DNA of 64,000 nt, taken from the NCBI GenBank assembly GCA_013200995.1, contig CP053688.1:4340001-4404000 (forward strand), written 5' to 3'. Both the position numbers and the translations under genes were made by a program. Numbering within the stretch: position 1 is the stretch's first letter; every line of letters starts with the position of its first letter. The notes beneath the pieces were generated by a model. That model did not search any database. It was not told the origin of the DNA and worked only from the letters and a program-made list of their open reading frames with translations. Positions 36,226 through 46,179 of this stretch are shown one piece after another. The stretch comes from Arthrobacter citreus (lineage in GTDB: Bacteria > Bacillota > Bacilli > Bacillales > Bacillaceae_G).

Positions 36226-37614
36226 ATGAGCAATCAGTTAGAAAATAAATTAGAAGTAGGGCAATCCTTTCCTATTACAATTAAACGTATCGGAATTAAT
36301 GGTGAGGGTGTAGGTTACTTCAAACGACAAGTTGTATTTATTAAAGGAGCATTACCTGGTGAGGAAGTAGTTGCTGAAGTAACGAATGTGCGCAACGGCT
36401 TTGCTGAAGGGAAGATTCAACGTATTCGTAAGTCATCGCCAGACCGTGTAGATCCAACTTGTAAAATCTATGAAAAATGTGGTGGTTGCCAAATTCAGCA
36501 TGCTTCATATGAAGGGCAGCTTCGATATAAACGCGATATTGTCATCCAAGCAATGGAAAAGTATGCGAAAGATTTACTAGAAAAAACACCAATTAAAGAA
36601 ACGGTTGGTATGGAAAATCCTTGGAATTACCGCAACAAAAGTCAACTTCAAACTGGACTTGAAAAAAATAAGATTATCGCTGGATTATATAAACAAAACT
36701 CACACGAAGTTGTCGATATTGGCCATTGCCCAATTCAACATGAGGATTTAAATAAAATCACAGGTAAAGTGAAGAAGATTTTAACTCGTTTAAATATTCC
36801 TGTTTATAATGAACGAAAAAATAAAGGAGTTATTCGAACAATTGTTGCCCGTGTCGGATTACGAACAGGTCAAATTCAATTAGTTCTAGTAACTGGTACG
36901 AAAGATTTTCCACAGAAAAATGAATTAATTAGTGAAATTAAAAAGAGAATGCCTGAAGTAACTAGTTTAATGCAAAACATTAATAATCAAATGACTTCAG
37001 TAATTTTTGGTCGTGAAACTGTTTATTTAGCTGGGGAAGAAGTAATCGAAGAAAAGCTTGGTGACTTATCATTTGAGCTTTCGGCTAGAGCATTTTTCCA
37101 ATTAAACCCTGAGCAAACGGTTAAACTATATGATGAAGTGAAAAAAGCAACGGCACTTACAGGAACGGAAAAAGTCGTTGATGCTTATTGTGGAGTAGGT
37201 ACAATCGGATTATGGCTTGCTAAAGATGCAAAAGAAGTTCGAGGTATGGACGTTACGAAAGAGGCGATCATCGATGCGAAAACAAATGCATTAAGTCATG
37301 GATTTACAAACACTCATTACGAAGCAGGTAATGCTGAACAAGTATTACCAAAATGGTTAAAAGAAGGCTGGAAACCAGATGTGATTATTACTGATCCACC
37401 TAGAACTGGTTGCGATGAGGAGTTCTTAAATACTGTATTAAAAATTAAACCGAAAAAATTAGTATATGTTTCTTGTAATCCTTCTACTTTGGCTAGAGAT
37501 TTAAAGGTATTAAGTAAGAGTTACGATGTGAAGTATTTGCAGCCAGTAGATATGTTCCCGCATACTGCGCATGTAGAAGTTGTAGCGAATTTGGAATTGA
37601 AGATGTCTAATTAA
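36226..37614 (+). CDS. rlmCD: 23S rRNA (uracil-C5) methyltransferase RlmCD
   Basis: Methylates two uridines of 23S rRNA (positions 747 and 1939 in E. coli numbering, by the known family member in B. subtilis). Residues ~8-65 are a TRAM domain ([19 protein letters not shown]). The 4Fe-4S cysteines are [10 protein letters not shown] with a later GHCPIQ. The methyltransferase core shows [25 protein letters not shown] and the catalytic cysteine in [12 protein letters not shown]. Length 462 is normal. It starts 13 bases after the glycosylase gene. Confidence 0.93.
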   Translation: MSNQLENKLEVGQSFPITIKRIGINGEGVGYFKRQVVFIKGALPGEEVVAEVTNVRNGFAEGKIQRIRKSSPDRVDPTCKIYEKCGGCQIQHASYEGQLRYKRDIVIQAMEKYAKDLLEKTPIKETVGMENPWNYRNKSQLQTGLEKNKIIAGLYKQNSHEVVDIGHCPIQHEDLNKITGKVKKILTRLNIPVYNERKNKGVIRTIVARVGLRTGQIQLVLVTGTKDFPQKNELISEIKKRMPEVTSLMQNINNQMTSVIFGRETVYLAGEEVIEEKLGDLSFELSARAFFQLNPEQTVKLYDEVKKATALTGTEKVVDAYCGVGTIGLWLAKDAKEVRGMDVTKEAIIDAKTNALSHGFTNTHYEAGNAEQVLPKWLKEGWKPDVIITDPPRTGCDEEFLNTVLKIKPKKLVYVSCNPSTLARDLKVLSKSYDVKYLQPVDMFPHTAHVEVVANLELKMSN

Positions 37615-37871
37615 AAATGCTCTTGCTAGTTTAAATAAACATTAGCCACCCTTATTTCGTTAGAAAGTACTTTTTTCGAATTCGGGGGCTTTTTTCTGTT
37701 AAACTCTTGGCAATTCGGTTTCTTCTTATTGAAGAATGTTGGAGAAAATTTTAGTAAACACCGATTAACATTTTTGATCAGTTTGATAATAAATGAATAA
37801 GCATGGTCATCTTACTTTTTAATTTTCGGATAAGTGGTTGGCCTAGTTTCCCATCATGAGAGGATTTGAAT

Positions 37872-38852
37872 TTGAAAATGAAAGATAATTTTTGGCGTGA
37901 ATTACCGCGACCTTTTTTTATACTGGCTCCAATGGAAGATGTGACGGATGTTGTTTTTCGCCATGTTGTAAGTGAAGCAGCCAGACCTGATGTGTTTTTT
38001 ACAGAGTTTACAAACAGTGAGAGTTACTGCCACCCAGAAGGGCACCAAAGTGTACGCGGTCGTTTGACTTTTACAGAAGATGAGCAGCCACTAGTAGCAC
38101 ATATTTGGGGGGATAAGCCTGAATTCTTTAAGCAAATGAGTATTGGTATGGCGGAACTTGGTTTTCGAGGTATAGATCTCAATATGGGCTGTCCTGTACC
38201 TAATGTGGCAGGACATGGGAAGGGAAGCGGCCTAATCCTTCGCCCAGAAGTTGCGGCAGAACTAATACAAGCAGCAAAAGCAGGAGGACTACCCGTAAGC
38301 GTTAAGACAAGGCTTGGTTTCTCTAAAATAGACGAATGGCGTGACTGGCTGACACACATATTGAAACAAGACATTGCCAATTTATCCATTCACTTGCGTA
38401 CAAGAGATGAAATGAGCAAAGTAGATGCGCATTGGGAACTAATTCCGGAGATTAAGAAACTTCGTGATGAAGTAGCACCAGATACACTGTTGACAATCAA
38501 TGGTGATATCCCTGATCGTCAAACTGGCTTAAAGCTTGCTGAACAATATGGTATTGATGGGGTTATGATTGGACGTGGAATTTTCCATAATCCGTTTGCT
38601 TTTGAAGTGGAGCCAAAAGAACACAGTAGTGAGGAATTACTTAATCTGTTAAGATTGCATTTGGATCTTCATGATCAATATGAGCTGCGCTCGTTCAAAG
38701 CTCTTCATCGCTTCTTTAAGATCTATGTCCGTGGGTTTAGAGGAGCAGGCGAATTAAGAAATCAATTAATGAACACAGAATCAACAGAAGAAGTGCGTGA
38801 TATGCTAGATAAATTTATGGCAAAGAATTATATCGGGATAAGCGAAGAATAG
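37872..38852 (+). CDS. tRNA-dihydrouridine synthase (YfjN-like)
   Basis: Flavoenzyme reducing uridines in tRNA to dihydrouridine. Seen are [17 protein letters not shown], the active-site cysteine in [24 protein letters not shown] and the FMN phosphate site [16 protein letters not shown]. About 326 residues. GAGAGG lies eight bases before TTG 37872; TTG 37866 and ATG 37878 are also possible. GC content and codon choice look higher than in the flanking genes (for example GGAAGCGGCCTAATCC), which may reflect transfer. The 250 bases upstream hold no gene; I see no clear promoter there. Confidence 0.88.
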   Translation: MKMKDNFWRELPRPFFILAPMEDVTDVVFRHVVSEAARPDVFFTEFTNSESYCHPEGHQSVRGRLTFTEDEQPLVAHIWGDKPEFFKQMSIGMAELGFRGIDLNMGCPVPNVAGHGKGSGLILRPEVAAELIQAAKAGGLPVSVKTRLGFSKIDEWRDWLTHILKQDIANLSIHLRTRDEMSKVDAHWELIPEIKKLRDEVAPDTLLTINGDIPDRQTGLKLAEQYGIDGVMIGRGIFHNPFAFEVEPKEHSSEELLNLLRLHLDLHDQYELRSFKALHRFFKIYVRGFRGAGELRNQLMNTESTEEVRDMLDKFMAKNYIGISEE

Positions 38853-38871
38853 AAGTGCCCCTATATTAAAT

Positions 38872-38899
38872 GGCCCCAATATTTTGCTGGGGCTTTTTT
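38872..38899 (+). terminator. Terminator after dihydrouridine synthase
   Basis: Arms GCCCC (38873-38877) and GGGGC (38889-38893) extended by weaker pairs, then six T. Confidence 0.85.
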
Positions 38900-39054
38900 G
38901 CATTGGTATTTGCATAGGATGCTGATCTAATCTGTACTCTTCTTTTTCTTTTCTAGACGGAGACGACACGTCGGTGTATAACTAATGACTAATATAAGAT
39001 TTTTTCCGAGCCTAACAACGAAATCGTGGCTTAAGAAAATTTTCTCATAATTAC

Positions 39055-39092
39055 CCAAAAAATGTCTGCCGCACGACGCAGCAGACATTTTC
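39055..39092 (-). terminator. Terminator of the amylopullulanase-like gene
   Basis: Arms AAAATGTCTGC (39059-39069) and GCAGACATTTT (39081-39091); the A run ahead of it is the U run on the minus strand. Confidence 0.88.
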
Positions 39093-39101
39093 TAATTCTA
39101 A

Positions 39102-42100
39102 TTACTTGGATTCACTAATCGTTTTATTAATAACATCAATCACGTAGTTCTTTGTATTTTTAGCTATCGAACCGCCATCACTTTTAAAAATCGTGGATTT
39201 GGTAGAATCAGTTGGTTCAATGTGTACTGGGACTTGCGTTTGACCTTCGCTTAGATTAATAGATTGAGTGAAATTCATCCCATTATAGTCAGTTACTTTT
39301 TCCCCATTGATGGTGAGGTTAGCACCTTTAATACTATTTCCTTTGATCGTTAATGTCGAACCTTTCAAGTCAATTTGGCCCACTACAAGTGGGTTATCAA
39401 TCCAGCGTAAAATCTTGTCTTGGACAACCATTTTGTTGCCACCTTGGTTTGTAACAACTACTTTCATATCAGTTCCAGTCGCACCGTAACCATAGTAACT
39501 GATATCATCATCCGATGAATCAGATGGTGTATGGTCTGTTAAACCTTCATGATCCCAAGTGTTGTCTCTCGTGTATTTATAAGTAATTTCAGTTCCTTCC
39601 TCAAGCTCAGTTGTATATTCCCAATCAGCTGTAACGGCACCATTTCGGCTCATTGACCAAGCACCTGTATTCCAGCCATTTAAGCTGTTTGGAATATTCA
39701 TTTGAGAAGATAGTGGAGTATCATCTGGTGCATGCACTTTGAAAGTGACTTGTACCATGACGATATCAGGTGTCACAGTTACCGTGTTAGAGTCCACATA
39801 ATTCCCAGCTTGATCGAATACACGGATTTTGTATTTATAAGTTGTACCGTTAGCTACCTGATAATCACGGAATGTGGTAGTGTCTCCATTTACTGTTGTA
39901 AGTAATTGATCGTCACGATAAATAATCGTTTTATATGGCTGATCTGGTTGCTTAAAGTTCCAGTTTAAGTTAACTTGACCAGACTCTTGAATTGGTGTAT
40001 CTAATGTGACTTCTTTAGCAGGAGGAGTCGTATCTGATGTGCTCCGTGTATAATTTACTTCTGCTGTTGAAGTAGATACCCATGTTTTACCTAGATCAGG
40101 AGTAAAGGACATTCTGTATTCATAAGTACCTGACTCCAATGGTGTAAAGCTACCTTGAAACTCATTTGCCTTATTTTCCTGAGTTTGACCTGTATATAGA
40201 GCTTGATATGTTGTCCAAGTTGTTTGGCCTTTAATTCTTATTTGAAGTTCGGCTGTGATTCCCTCGGCCGGGCCAGCTTCAGTAGCACCTGACAAGTAAA
40301 AAGATGCTTTAACAGTAGAATCAAGCGCTAAGTTCAGCTCCCCATTAGATAAGGCAGTCAGGTTGCTAGCGCTAGCATTCGCAACATCATAATGTGGCAC
40401 GAGACCAGCTGAGGCAACTGGTTCAGATTCGTTGCCATTAGAATCTACAGCTACCACTTCAAAATAATAGGTACGCCCATTATTCAAACCTGAAATATCA
40501 ACGGATTTACTAGTAGTTTCTTTCACTTTTGTCCATAATCCACCAGCAATATTTGATTGGTAGACATTGAATTTTGTTCCATTTCCTGTCCAGTTTAAAG
40601 TAATTTGTTTAGAACCTGCAGTACCTACAACACTCTTAACTGACTGTGGTTGTTTCACTTCATTGTTTGATAGTAACATTCTTCCGGATTCAGCTGGTAC
40701 GGTCAATGTAAGCTTACCATCTTTTGCTGTAGCTAAATACTTAGTATCTAATTGGTCTACATATTGAACACCATTCGCAATAAGTCCTTTTGTATCAATT
40801 TCAACAGTTTGTGAAGTTTTCCCTCTGTTGATTATAACAAGTGCAGATTTTGATCCTTTTGTTCGAGTGTAAGCTAATACATCATCTTTTGCGTAAATAT
40901 GGTGAAGATCACCAAAGCTAAATAAATCGGAATTTTTACTACGAATTTTACCTATCGTTTGATAATGTTTAATTAAATCTTGGTTTTCATTTCCCCATGG
41001 ATACGTACGGCGATCATCTGGATCCTTTGATCCTGTTTGTCCTGCTTCATCTCCATAATAAATAGTCGGCGCACCAGGGTAGCCCATTTGAAGAATAGAA
41101 GCTAACTTTAATCGCTTTACACCTTCATTGTAATTATAGTTCGGATCCTGTTCAGCTCTGTTATAAGTATCTGTTCCATTTCCTAACAGGAATATAGCGC
41201 GTGCAGTATCATGAGATCCCATTAAGTTCATGAGTGCATAAAACGCTTCTTTAGGATAGTCTTCTTGAACAGCTTCAAGTGAGTTTTGTGCATTTTCTGC
41301 ATTACCGTTCTTTAAATAATCCAAGATTGCGCCTCGGAAACGATAGTTCATTACGGAATCATATTGATCTCCTAAGAAGTACTTGGAAGCATCATCCCAA
41401 ATTTCTCCTAAAATAAGTGGTTTTTCATCTTTTTGAAGCGTACTTCCGGATCCTGTCATAGTCTTGGATTTCATTTGTTTTCGGAATTCCTGCCAAAATG
41501 AACTGTCCACTTCATTTGCTACATCTAAACGCCAACCCGAAGAACCTCGATCTATCCACGATTTTCCTACGGAGTCCTTTTCATACATTATATAGTTAGC
41601 AAATTCAGTGTTGTTAAGTTCACTAGGGTGATCAACCTTTGATCCTTCAACTGATTCAAATACTGGCAGACTATCATAGCCCCACCATCCTTCATACTTA
41701 TAATGTTCACCATTTGAAACGCCGTTAACTTTTTCATTAGGAACTTTAACATTTTCAATATGGAACCAGTTTTCAAAACCGTATGGGCTAAAGGATTGAC
41801 CTTCAGAGATAAGTTGTTTTTTCGCTTTCTCTTTTGCAGCAGATTCGGTCAATTTTTCGTCATTCATCAAATTATAAACACGAGACCAATATTCATATGC
41901 GCCAACTGTTTTATATTTGTTATAGCGGTCAAAATAGATCGAGTCGTCAGAGACGTGGTTAAAAACGCCATCCAAAATCAAATGCATGTTACGTTTCGAT
42001 AACTCTTTTGTGAAATCCTTAAATTCTTTTTCTGAGCCAAACATCGGATCAAGTTCTTTGTAATCGGTTGCATCATATTTATGGTTAGATGGTGCAAGAG

Positions 42101-43526
42101 CAATCGGATTTATATAGAGTGTGTTAACTCCAAGTGATTGAAGGTAATCAAGCTTGGCTTTGATTCCAGCAATGTCGCCTCCATAAAAATCATTACTAAA
42201 CTCTCCGTCTCCAGTATATGAACCAGTTCCTTGTTCATAAGGATTATCTGGTAAGCTTGACCAAGAAGCGGGATGTTCGATTGGCTGGTTACCGCGAGCT
42301 CCAACCTTATCCTTAATATGGTCATTTGTCTTGTTGCCGTTAAAAAAGCGATCCGGAAAGATCTGATAGACTACAGCTTCTTTCATCCAATCTGGAGTTT
42401 GATATTCAGGGTCATAAACTGTCAATTGGAAAAGACCTGCATTTTTATCTTCTGCTTTTCCAGTATGACCTTCTTGCGTGTCTTCTCCATATTCTGCTGT
42501 TGTATTTTGATCTCTTACAATGAATTTATATCCATGAATTCCTTTATCTGCTGGAGTAAAAGTGGCTTCCCAGTACTCAAGATCACCTTTGCCAGTTGTA
42601 TTTGACCAGCCAACATTTTTCATAGCCAAGACTTTTGTTGTACCTGAATTGTAGTTTTTTACATAAAGGCTTGCGCTTGTCAGATCACCTTTCTTAGCCG
42701 ATATCCTGAAGGTTACAGGTGTCTTAGCAGGAACTGCCCCAAATGGCTTTCGGTAGATTTGATCCCATGAATCATGATACAGGGCATTCTGATCAATCAA
42801 GCCATCAGAGCCTGCTGGTTTATAATCTGTATAAACTTCTTTTGTTTGATTATTATAGAAAAATGTAATAGTAGTTTCAGAGATTACATTTAATTTCAAA
42901 TTTGAAGTAGGGTAGGACTCGTTCCAATCCTTGCCCAATACAATCTTGTATTCATATGTACCACTTGGCACCTTTGTAGTGAAGGAATAGATATTTTTAA
43001 AATTGTCATCCTTTAAAAAGGCTGTTGATTCCGCTGGGCTCCAAGCTGCCCCTGCATTAATTGCAGGCTGTATCGTTCCAACAAGACGAGGTTGTCTTTC
43101 ATTTGCTAAAGGAGTGTAATGAGTGCTGTCTGAAATTGAATGAGTGTTATCATTGTAGTAGAAGGTGACATCTTTTTGTTCGGAAAGTACTAGTTTAATG
43201 TTGTTGCCACCTGGATTTCCGCCTTCACCGTAATTTTCCGACCAGTTTCCACCAATGGCGATTTTATACTCATATTCACCGGCCGGTAAAGTACCAGTAA
43301 AAGTATAGAGACCATTACCTTTGTACACCATTTCCGTTTTGGCCGAAGCTGGGTCCCAATCGCTTTGATTGCCTAACAAGCTTTGAACGCTACCAACAAG
43401 TACAACTTGTTTAGCTACCGTTTCTGCTGCTTTTGCAGATCCATTTGTAATTAGTCCCGGAAACATCTGAAGAACTAATCCTAATACAGTGACGAGCGAT
43501 AATATTGATCTTTGTTTTCTCCTCAT
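39102..43526 (-). CDS. Secreted GH13 amylopullulanase-like starch-degrading enzyme
   Basis: A 1474-residue secreted glycosidase for starch, pullulan or related glucans. Signal peptide ~1-34 (cut near AKA). Two X25/starch-binding-like beta modules (~38-135, ~145-235), then a CBM34-like N-domain (~255-372). The GH13 barrel is ~373-860: WMKEAVVYQIFPDRFF, DGVFNHVSDD, nucleophile Asp668 in GWRLDVA, acid/base Glu708 in ILGEIWDD, and Asp773 in MGSHDT. Then come fibronectin III type domains (~960-1040 and ~1165-1250) and a C-terminal starch-binding-like module with NGWNTGAWSMS. No sortase or SLH anchor is seen. AAAGGGG precedes ATG 43526. A promoter and a cre site upstream suggest CcpA repression by glucose. 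Whether it cuts alpha-1,4, alpha-1,6 or both needs assay. Confidence 0.88.
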   Translation of the reverse strand: MRRKQRSILSLVTVLGLVLQMFPGLITNGSAKAAETVAKQVVLVGSVQSLLGNQSDWDPASAKTEMVYKGNGLYTFTGTLPAGEYEYKIAIGGNWSENYGEGGNPGGNNIKLVLSEQKDVTFYYNDNTHSISDSTHYTPLANERQPRLVGTIQPAINAGAAWSPAESTAFLKDDNFKNIYSFTTKVPSGTYEYKIVLGKDWNESYPTSNLKLNVISETTITFFYNNQTKEVYTDYKPAGSDGLIDQNALYHDSWDQIYRKPFGAVPAKTPVTFRISAKKGDLTSASLYVKNYNSGTTKVLAMKNVGWSNTTGKGDLEYWEATFTPADKGIHGYKFIVRDQNTTAEYGEDTQEGHTGKAEDKNAGLFQLTVYDPEYQTPDWMKEAVVYQIFPDRFFNGNKTNDHIKDKVGARGNQPIEHPASWSSLPDNPYEQGTGSYTGDGEFSNDFYGGDIAGIKAKLDYLQSLGVNTLYINPIALAPSNHKYDATDYKELDPMFGSEKEFKDFTKELSKRNMHLILDGVFNHVSDDSIYFDRYNKYKTVGAYEYWSRVYNLMNDEKLTESAAKEKAKKQLISEGQSFSPYGFENWFHIENVKVPNEKVNGVSNGEHYKYEGWWGYDSLPVFESVEGSKVDHPSELNNTEFANYIMYEKDSVGKSWIDRGSSGWRLDVANEVDSSFWQEFRKQMKSKTMTGSGSTLQKDEKPLILGEIWDDASKYFLGDQYDSVMNYRFRGAILDYLKNGNAENAQNSLEAVQEDYPKEAFYALMNLMGSHDTARAIFLLGNGTDTYNRAEQDPNYNYNEGVKRLKLASILQMGYPGAPTIYYGDEAGQTGSKDPDDRRTYPWGNENQDLIKHYQTIGKIRSKNSDLFSFGDLHHIYAKDDVLAYTRTKGSKSALVIINRGKTSQTVEIDTKGLIANGVQYVDQLDTKYLATAKDGKLTLTVPAESGRMLLSNNEVKQPQSVKSVVGTAGSKQITLNWTGNGTKFNVYQSNIAGGLWTKVKETTSKSVDISGLNNGRTYYFEVVAVDSNGNESEPVASAGLVPHYDVANASASNLTALSNGELNLALDSTVKASFYLSGATEAGPAEGITAELQIRIKGQTTWTTYQALYTGQTQENKANEFQGSFTPLESGTYEYRMSFTPDLGKTWVSTSTAEVNYTRSTSDTTPPAKEVTLDTPIQESGQVNLNWNFKQPDQPYKTIIYRDDQLLTTVNGDTTTFRDYQVANGTTYKYKIRVFDQAGNYVDSNTVTVTPDIVMVQVTFKVHAPDDTPLSSQMNIPNSLNGWNTGAWSMSRNGAVTADWEYTTELEEGTEITYKYTRDNTWDHEGLTDHTPSDSSDDDISYYGYGATGTDMKVVVTNQGGNKMVVQDKILRWIDNPLVVGQIDLKGSTLTIKGNSIKGANLTINGEKVTDYNGMNFTQSINLSEGQTQVPVHIEPTDSTKSTIFKSDGGSIAKNTKNYVIDVINKTISESK

Positions 43527-43612
43527 GAAAAAACCCCTTTCCTCTTTCTAAATTAGGAAAACGTTTATACAAAAGATGCAATAAAAATATGTATGTAGGT
43601 AATGCTAATCTA

Positions 43613-43627
43613 TTGCAACCGTTTGCA
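43613..43627 (-). promoter_or_regulatory. cre site (CcpA operator)
   Basis: TTGCAACCGTTTGCA fits WTGNAANCGNWNNCW at every position. It lies just downstream of the predicted transcription start of the amylopullulanase-like gene, where CcpA acts as a roadblock. A second, weaker AAAACGTTTATAC occurs at 43558-43570. Confidence 0.82.
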
Positions 43628-43645
43628 CAAATTGTTTTCAAAATA

Positions 43646-43673
43646 ATTATATCTTTTTATCAACACAAATCAA
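43646..43673 (-). promoter_or_regulatory. Sigma-A promoter of the amylopullulanase-like gene
   Basis: On the minus strand, TTGATT (43673-43668), a 16-base spacer and TATAAT (43651-43646). Confidence 0.7.
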
Positions 43674-43840
43674 TGGTAAATGGCAAAATAATACAAATTT
43701 TCTGAATTAATTACAATTGATGTTCATTAAGATGGAGTTTCAAATTTTAGAAGACGAGCTATTTAATTAAAAGCCAGAGGTAATTAATAATGCTGAATTA
43801 ACTAACCTTTTGAAAGAAATGATGGAGATCTCAACAAAAA

Positions 43841-44268
43841 ATGCATGAAAAAAAAATAGATTTTAATAATGTGAAAATTAAATTTGATACGTGGTTTTAT
43901 CAGATTACTTCAGAAGGCATATTAGTCTTTGATTATGATTTAAGAGAATGATGACGACTACTCAAGCGTCAAAAGAGTTAGGTGTATCACGTCAAATGGT
44001 CTACAAATATATTGAAAGAGGTTTAGAAGCGGTTGGCGAAAAAGGGCAACAAAAAATACCTAAGCACGCTATTGAAGCTTGGAAAAATCCTGTAATGCTT
44101 TTCAAATTCAATGGAACTATCAAATGAAAATATGTTCGTTCGGTTGAAGATTTTTTAGATTTTGTATCAAGCTACATATTAACCGATAAAAAATACCGAT
44201 CCCCTATTCTTAGTTCAACATCAAGTTCAAATCCGCAACCAATCCTCAGAACACAAATTTATGAATAA
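43841..44268 (+). pseudogene. Decayed helix-turn-helix (excisionase-like) locus
   Basis: Three stretches read as protein but are broken. 43841-43951 reads MHEKKIDFNNVKIKFDTWFY... to LVFDYDLRE then stops with TGATGA. 43948-44127 overlaps it and reads MMTTTQASKELGVSRQMVYK, a clear HTH_17-like DNA-binding helix pair, then IPKHAIEAWKNP, before a TGA at 44125. The same frame stays open past that TGA to 44268 (KYVRSVEDFLDFVSSYILTD), so the TGA looks like a nonsense mutation. No good ribosome binding site is seen. Two short overlapping genes rather than decay is the alternative. Confidence 0.5.
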
Positions 44269-44325
44269 TAAAGTGCAAAGGTATTATAGTTGGAGTTTCC
44301 TTCGTATTATGTAATACAATGACTT

Positions 44326-44454
44326 CCTTTAAATAGTTTATCAAATAGTCTAAGTTCAATAAATGATATAAACATTGGTTTTATAGCAATCGGTATTAAT
44401 ATTCTTGTAATTGTTAGCGTAAGTTTAATCATTAACACATTCGTTGATAGTTAA
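44326..44454 (+). pseudogene. Remnant of a membrane protein C-terminus
   Basis: A frame without any start codon that ends IAIGINILVIVSVSLIINTF then VDS and stop, one hydrophobic span. It ends eight bases before the amidohydrolase gene. It may be the tail of a lost transporter gene; I cannot name it. Confidence 0.3.
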
Positions 44455-44469
44455 AGGGAGGTCCCTGAG

Positions 44470-45696
44470 ATGATTAAAACAAATCCTAATCGGCTTCAAA
44501 AGTTAGTTGAAATGTTTAGTGAATATGGAAAAACAGAAAATAATGGTGTGACTAGACTTGCATTATCTGCCGAAGATATTGCTGCAAGAAAGAGATTTCA
44601 AGCTTTATGCGAAGAGGTTGAAATGACAGTAAAGTATGATGACATGGGAAATATGTATGCAACATTAACGGGGAAGCAAAACTTGCCACCAATCGTAATA
44701 GGTTCACATTTGGACTCCGTTATTAAAGGTGGGCGGTTTGATGGTGTGTTAGGCGTGCTAACAGCTTTAGAAACTATCTATACAATAAAAGAAAAAAATA
44801 TCGAACTAGACTATCCGATTATGCTTGTCAATTTTACGAATGAAGAAGGCGCACGATTTGAGCCATCACTTATGTCTTCAGGTGTGTTATCTGGAAAATT
44901 TGATAAAAAGAAAATGATTGCTTCAACAGATAAAAATGGGACTTCATTTGCTCAAGCATTAGTCGAAAGCGGTTTTGAAGGTTCAGAAACAAATCGCTTA
45001 GTAGAAGCCAGTGCCTATATCGAACTACATATTGAACAAGGTCCAGTACTGGAGCGGAAAAACTTAGACATTGGAATAGTAGAAGGTGTACTAGGAATGG
45101 TATGCTATGAAATTTCAATTTTTGGAGAATCGAATCATGCAGGTACGACGCCAATCAGTATGCGCAAAGATCCAATGTTTACTGCTGCTAATGTGGTAGT
45201 AGATTTACAAAAGCAGCTACAGAGACTAGATTCAGATCTTGTTTACACAATCGGTCGAATAAATGCATATCCAAATATTCATACAGTCATTCCTTCTGAA
45301 GTGACTTTTACGTTGGAAGCAAGACATAAGGACCCTGGGGTTATTGCGGCAGTTACACGAATGGTGGAAGAACTGCCAGTAAATTTAAATCGCTGTCCAA
45401 TCAACTCTACACGTCTATGGGACCGTGATACTGTTAAGTTTGATGAAACCGTAATAAATGCAGTAGATTCTGCTTGCAAAGAGTTAGGGTATAAAGAAAA
45501 TCGAATGTATAGTGGTGCTGGGCATGATGCCCAATTCATTGCTTCTTATATTCCAACAGCAATGATTTTTGTACCAAGTATAAATGGATATAGTCATCGT
45601 GAGGATGAATTAACTTCATATGAGGATTGTGCTAAAGGGGCTAACGTTTTACTTAATGCTGTATTAAAATTATGCGTTGAGAAAGTGAACCACTAA
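44470..45696 (+). CDS. M20-family Zn amidohydrolase (N-carbamoyl-L-amino acid hydrolase / allantoate deiminase type)
   Basis: A 408-residue cytosolic metallo-hydrolase cleaving a carbamoyl or ureido C-N bond. Metal-binding motifs are IGSHLDSVIKGGRFDGVLGV (His, Asp), NFTNEEGARFEPS (Glu pair) and ELHIEQGPVLE (His), with the dimerisation-domain motif SNHAGTTPISMRKD and the final SGAGHDAQFIA. AmaB/HyuC and AllC cannot be separated by eye, and no purine or hydantoin genes are nearby, so the substrate is open. GGGAGG precedes ATG 44470. Confidence 0.85.
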   Translation: MIKTNPNRLQKLVEMFSEYGKTENNGVTRLALSAEDIAARKRFQALCEEVEMTVKYDDMGNMYATLTGKQNLPPIVIGSHLDSVIKGGRFDGVLGVLTALETIYTIKEKNIELDYPIMLVNFTNEEGARFEPSLMSSGVLSGKFDKKKMIASTDKNGTSFAQALVESGFEGSETNRLVEASAYIELHIEQGPVLERKNLDIGIVEGVLGMVCYEISIFGESNHAGTTPISMRKDPMFTAANVVVDLQKQLQRLDSDLVYTIGRINAYPNIHTVIPSEVTFTLEARHKDPGVIAAVTRMVEELPVNLNRCPINSTRLWDRDTVKFDETVINAVDSACKELGYKENRMYSGAGHDAQFIASYIPTAMIFVPSINGYSHREDELTSYEDCAKGANVLLNAVLKLCVEKVNH

Positions 45697-45817
45697 ACTG
45701 TTTCATCATAAATTTTATTTTATAGACCCAGCAAGATTTTTTCTTTCTATTTGTTGGGGGGATAAAGAAGTTGTAATGATACTTTTGAAGATAAAATACA
45801 GTATAGGTCATTGAAAT

Positions 45818-45867
45818 AATCCCTTAAATTGAGCTTCTATAAAAGCCTACTTTAGGGGATTTTATTG
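45818..45867 (+). terminator. Terminator after the amidohydrolase gene
   Basis: Arms AATCCCTTAAA (45818-45828) and TTTAGGGGATT (45851-45861) with one G-U pair, then T-rich. The rest of the gap to 46180 shows several ribosome-binding-like GGAG runs but no gene I can support and no certain promoter. Confidence 0.75.
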
Positions 45868-46179
45868 TATTATTCCATACTTTTCATATTGTATCATTTT
45901 ATTGTGAGATATTTCACAATTTGTTCAAAGTTAAACACTTATTTTGTAATGATACATGCTAAAGTGAATTTGTAAGTTCATAAAAAAAGAGAGGAGAGTA
46001 AAATTATTTAATTTTAAGTCTCGATTAAGCCAAAAAAGGACTTTAAATGAATAAATATTTTTTCCTTTTAAATTTGTTTGTGTGATATTACGGATAAGAA
46101 GGAGATAATTAATTTTTTTTATCTATATTGTATACAATTAGTGCTCATAAAGTATAGCATCTTAGGAGGAACACTAAAA

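Noticed and set aside
45960..46060. Purine-rich GGAG runs upstream of the beta-helix gene
   Set aside because: They look like ribosome sites but no frame longer than a few codons follows.
46078..46179. 34-residue N-terminal extension of the beta-helix protein
   Set aside because: It would bury the signal peptide; AGGAGGA and ATG 46180 fit a secreted protein.
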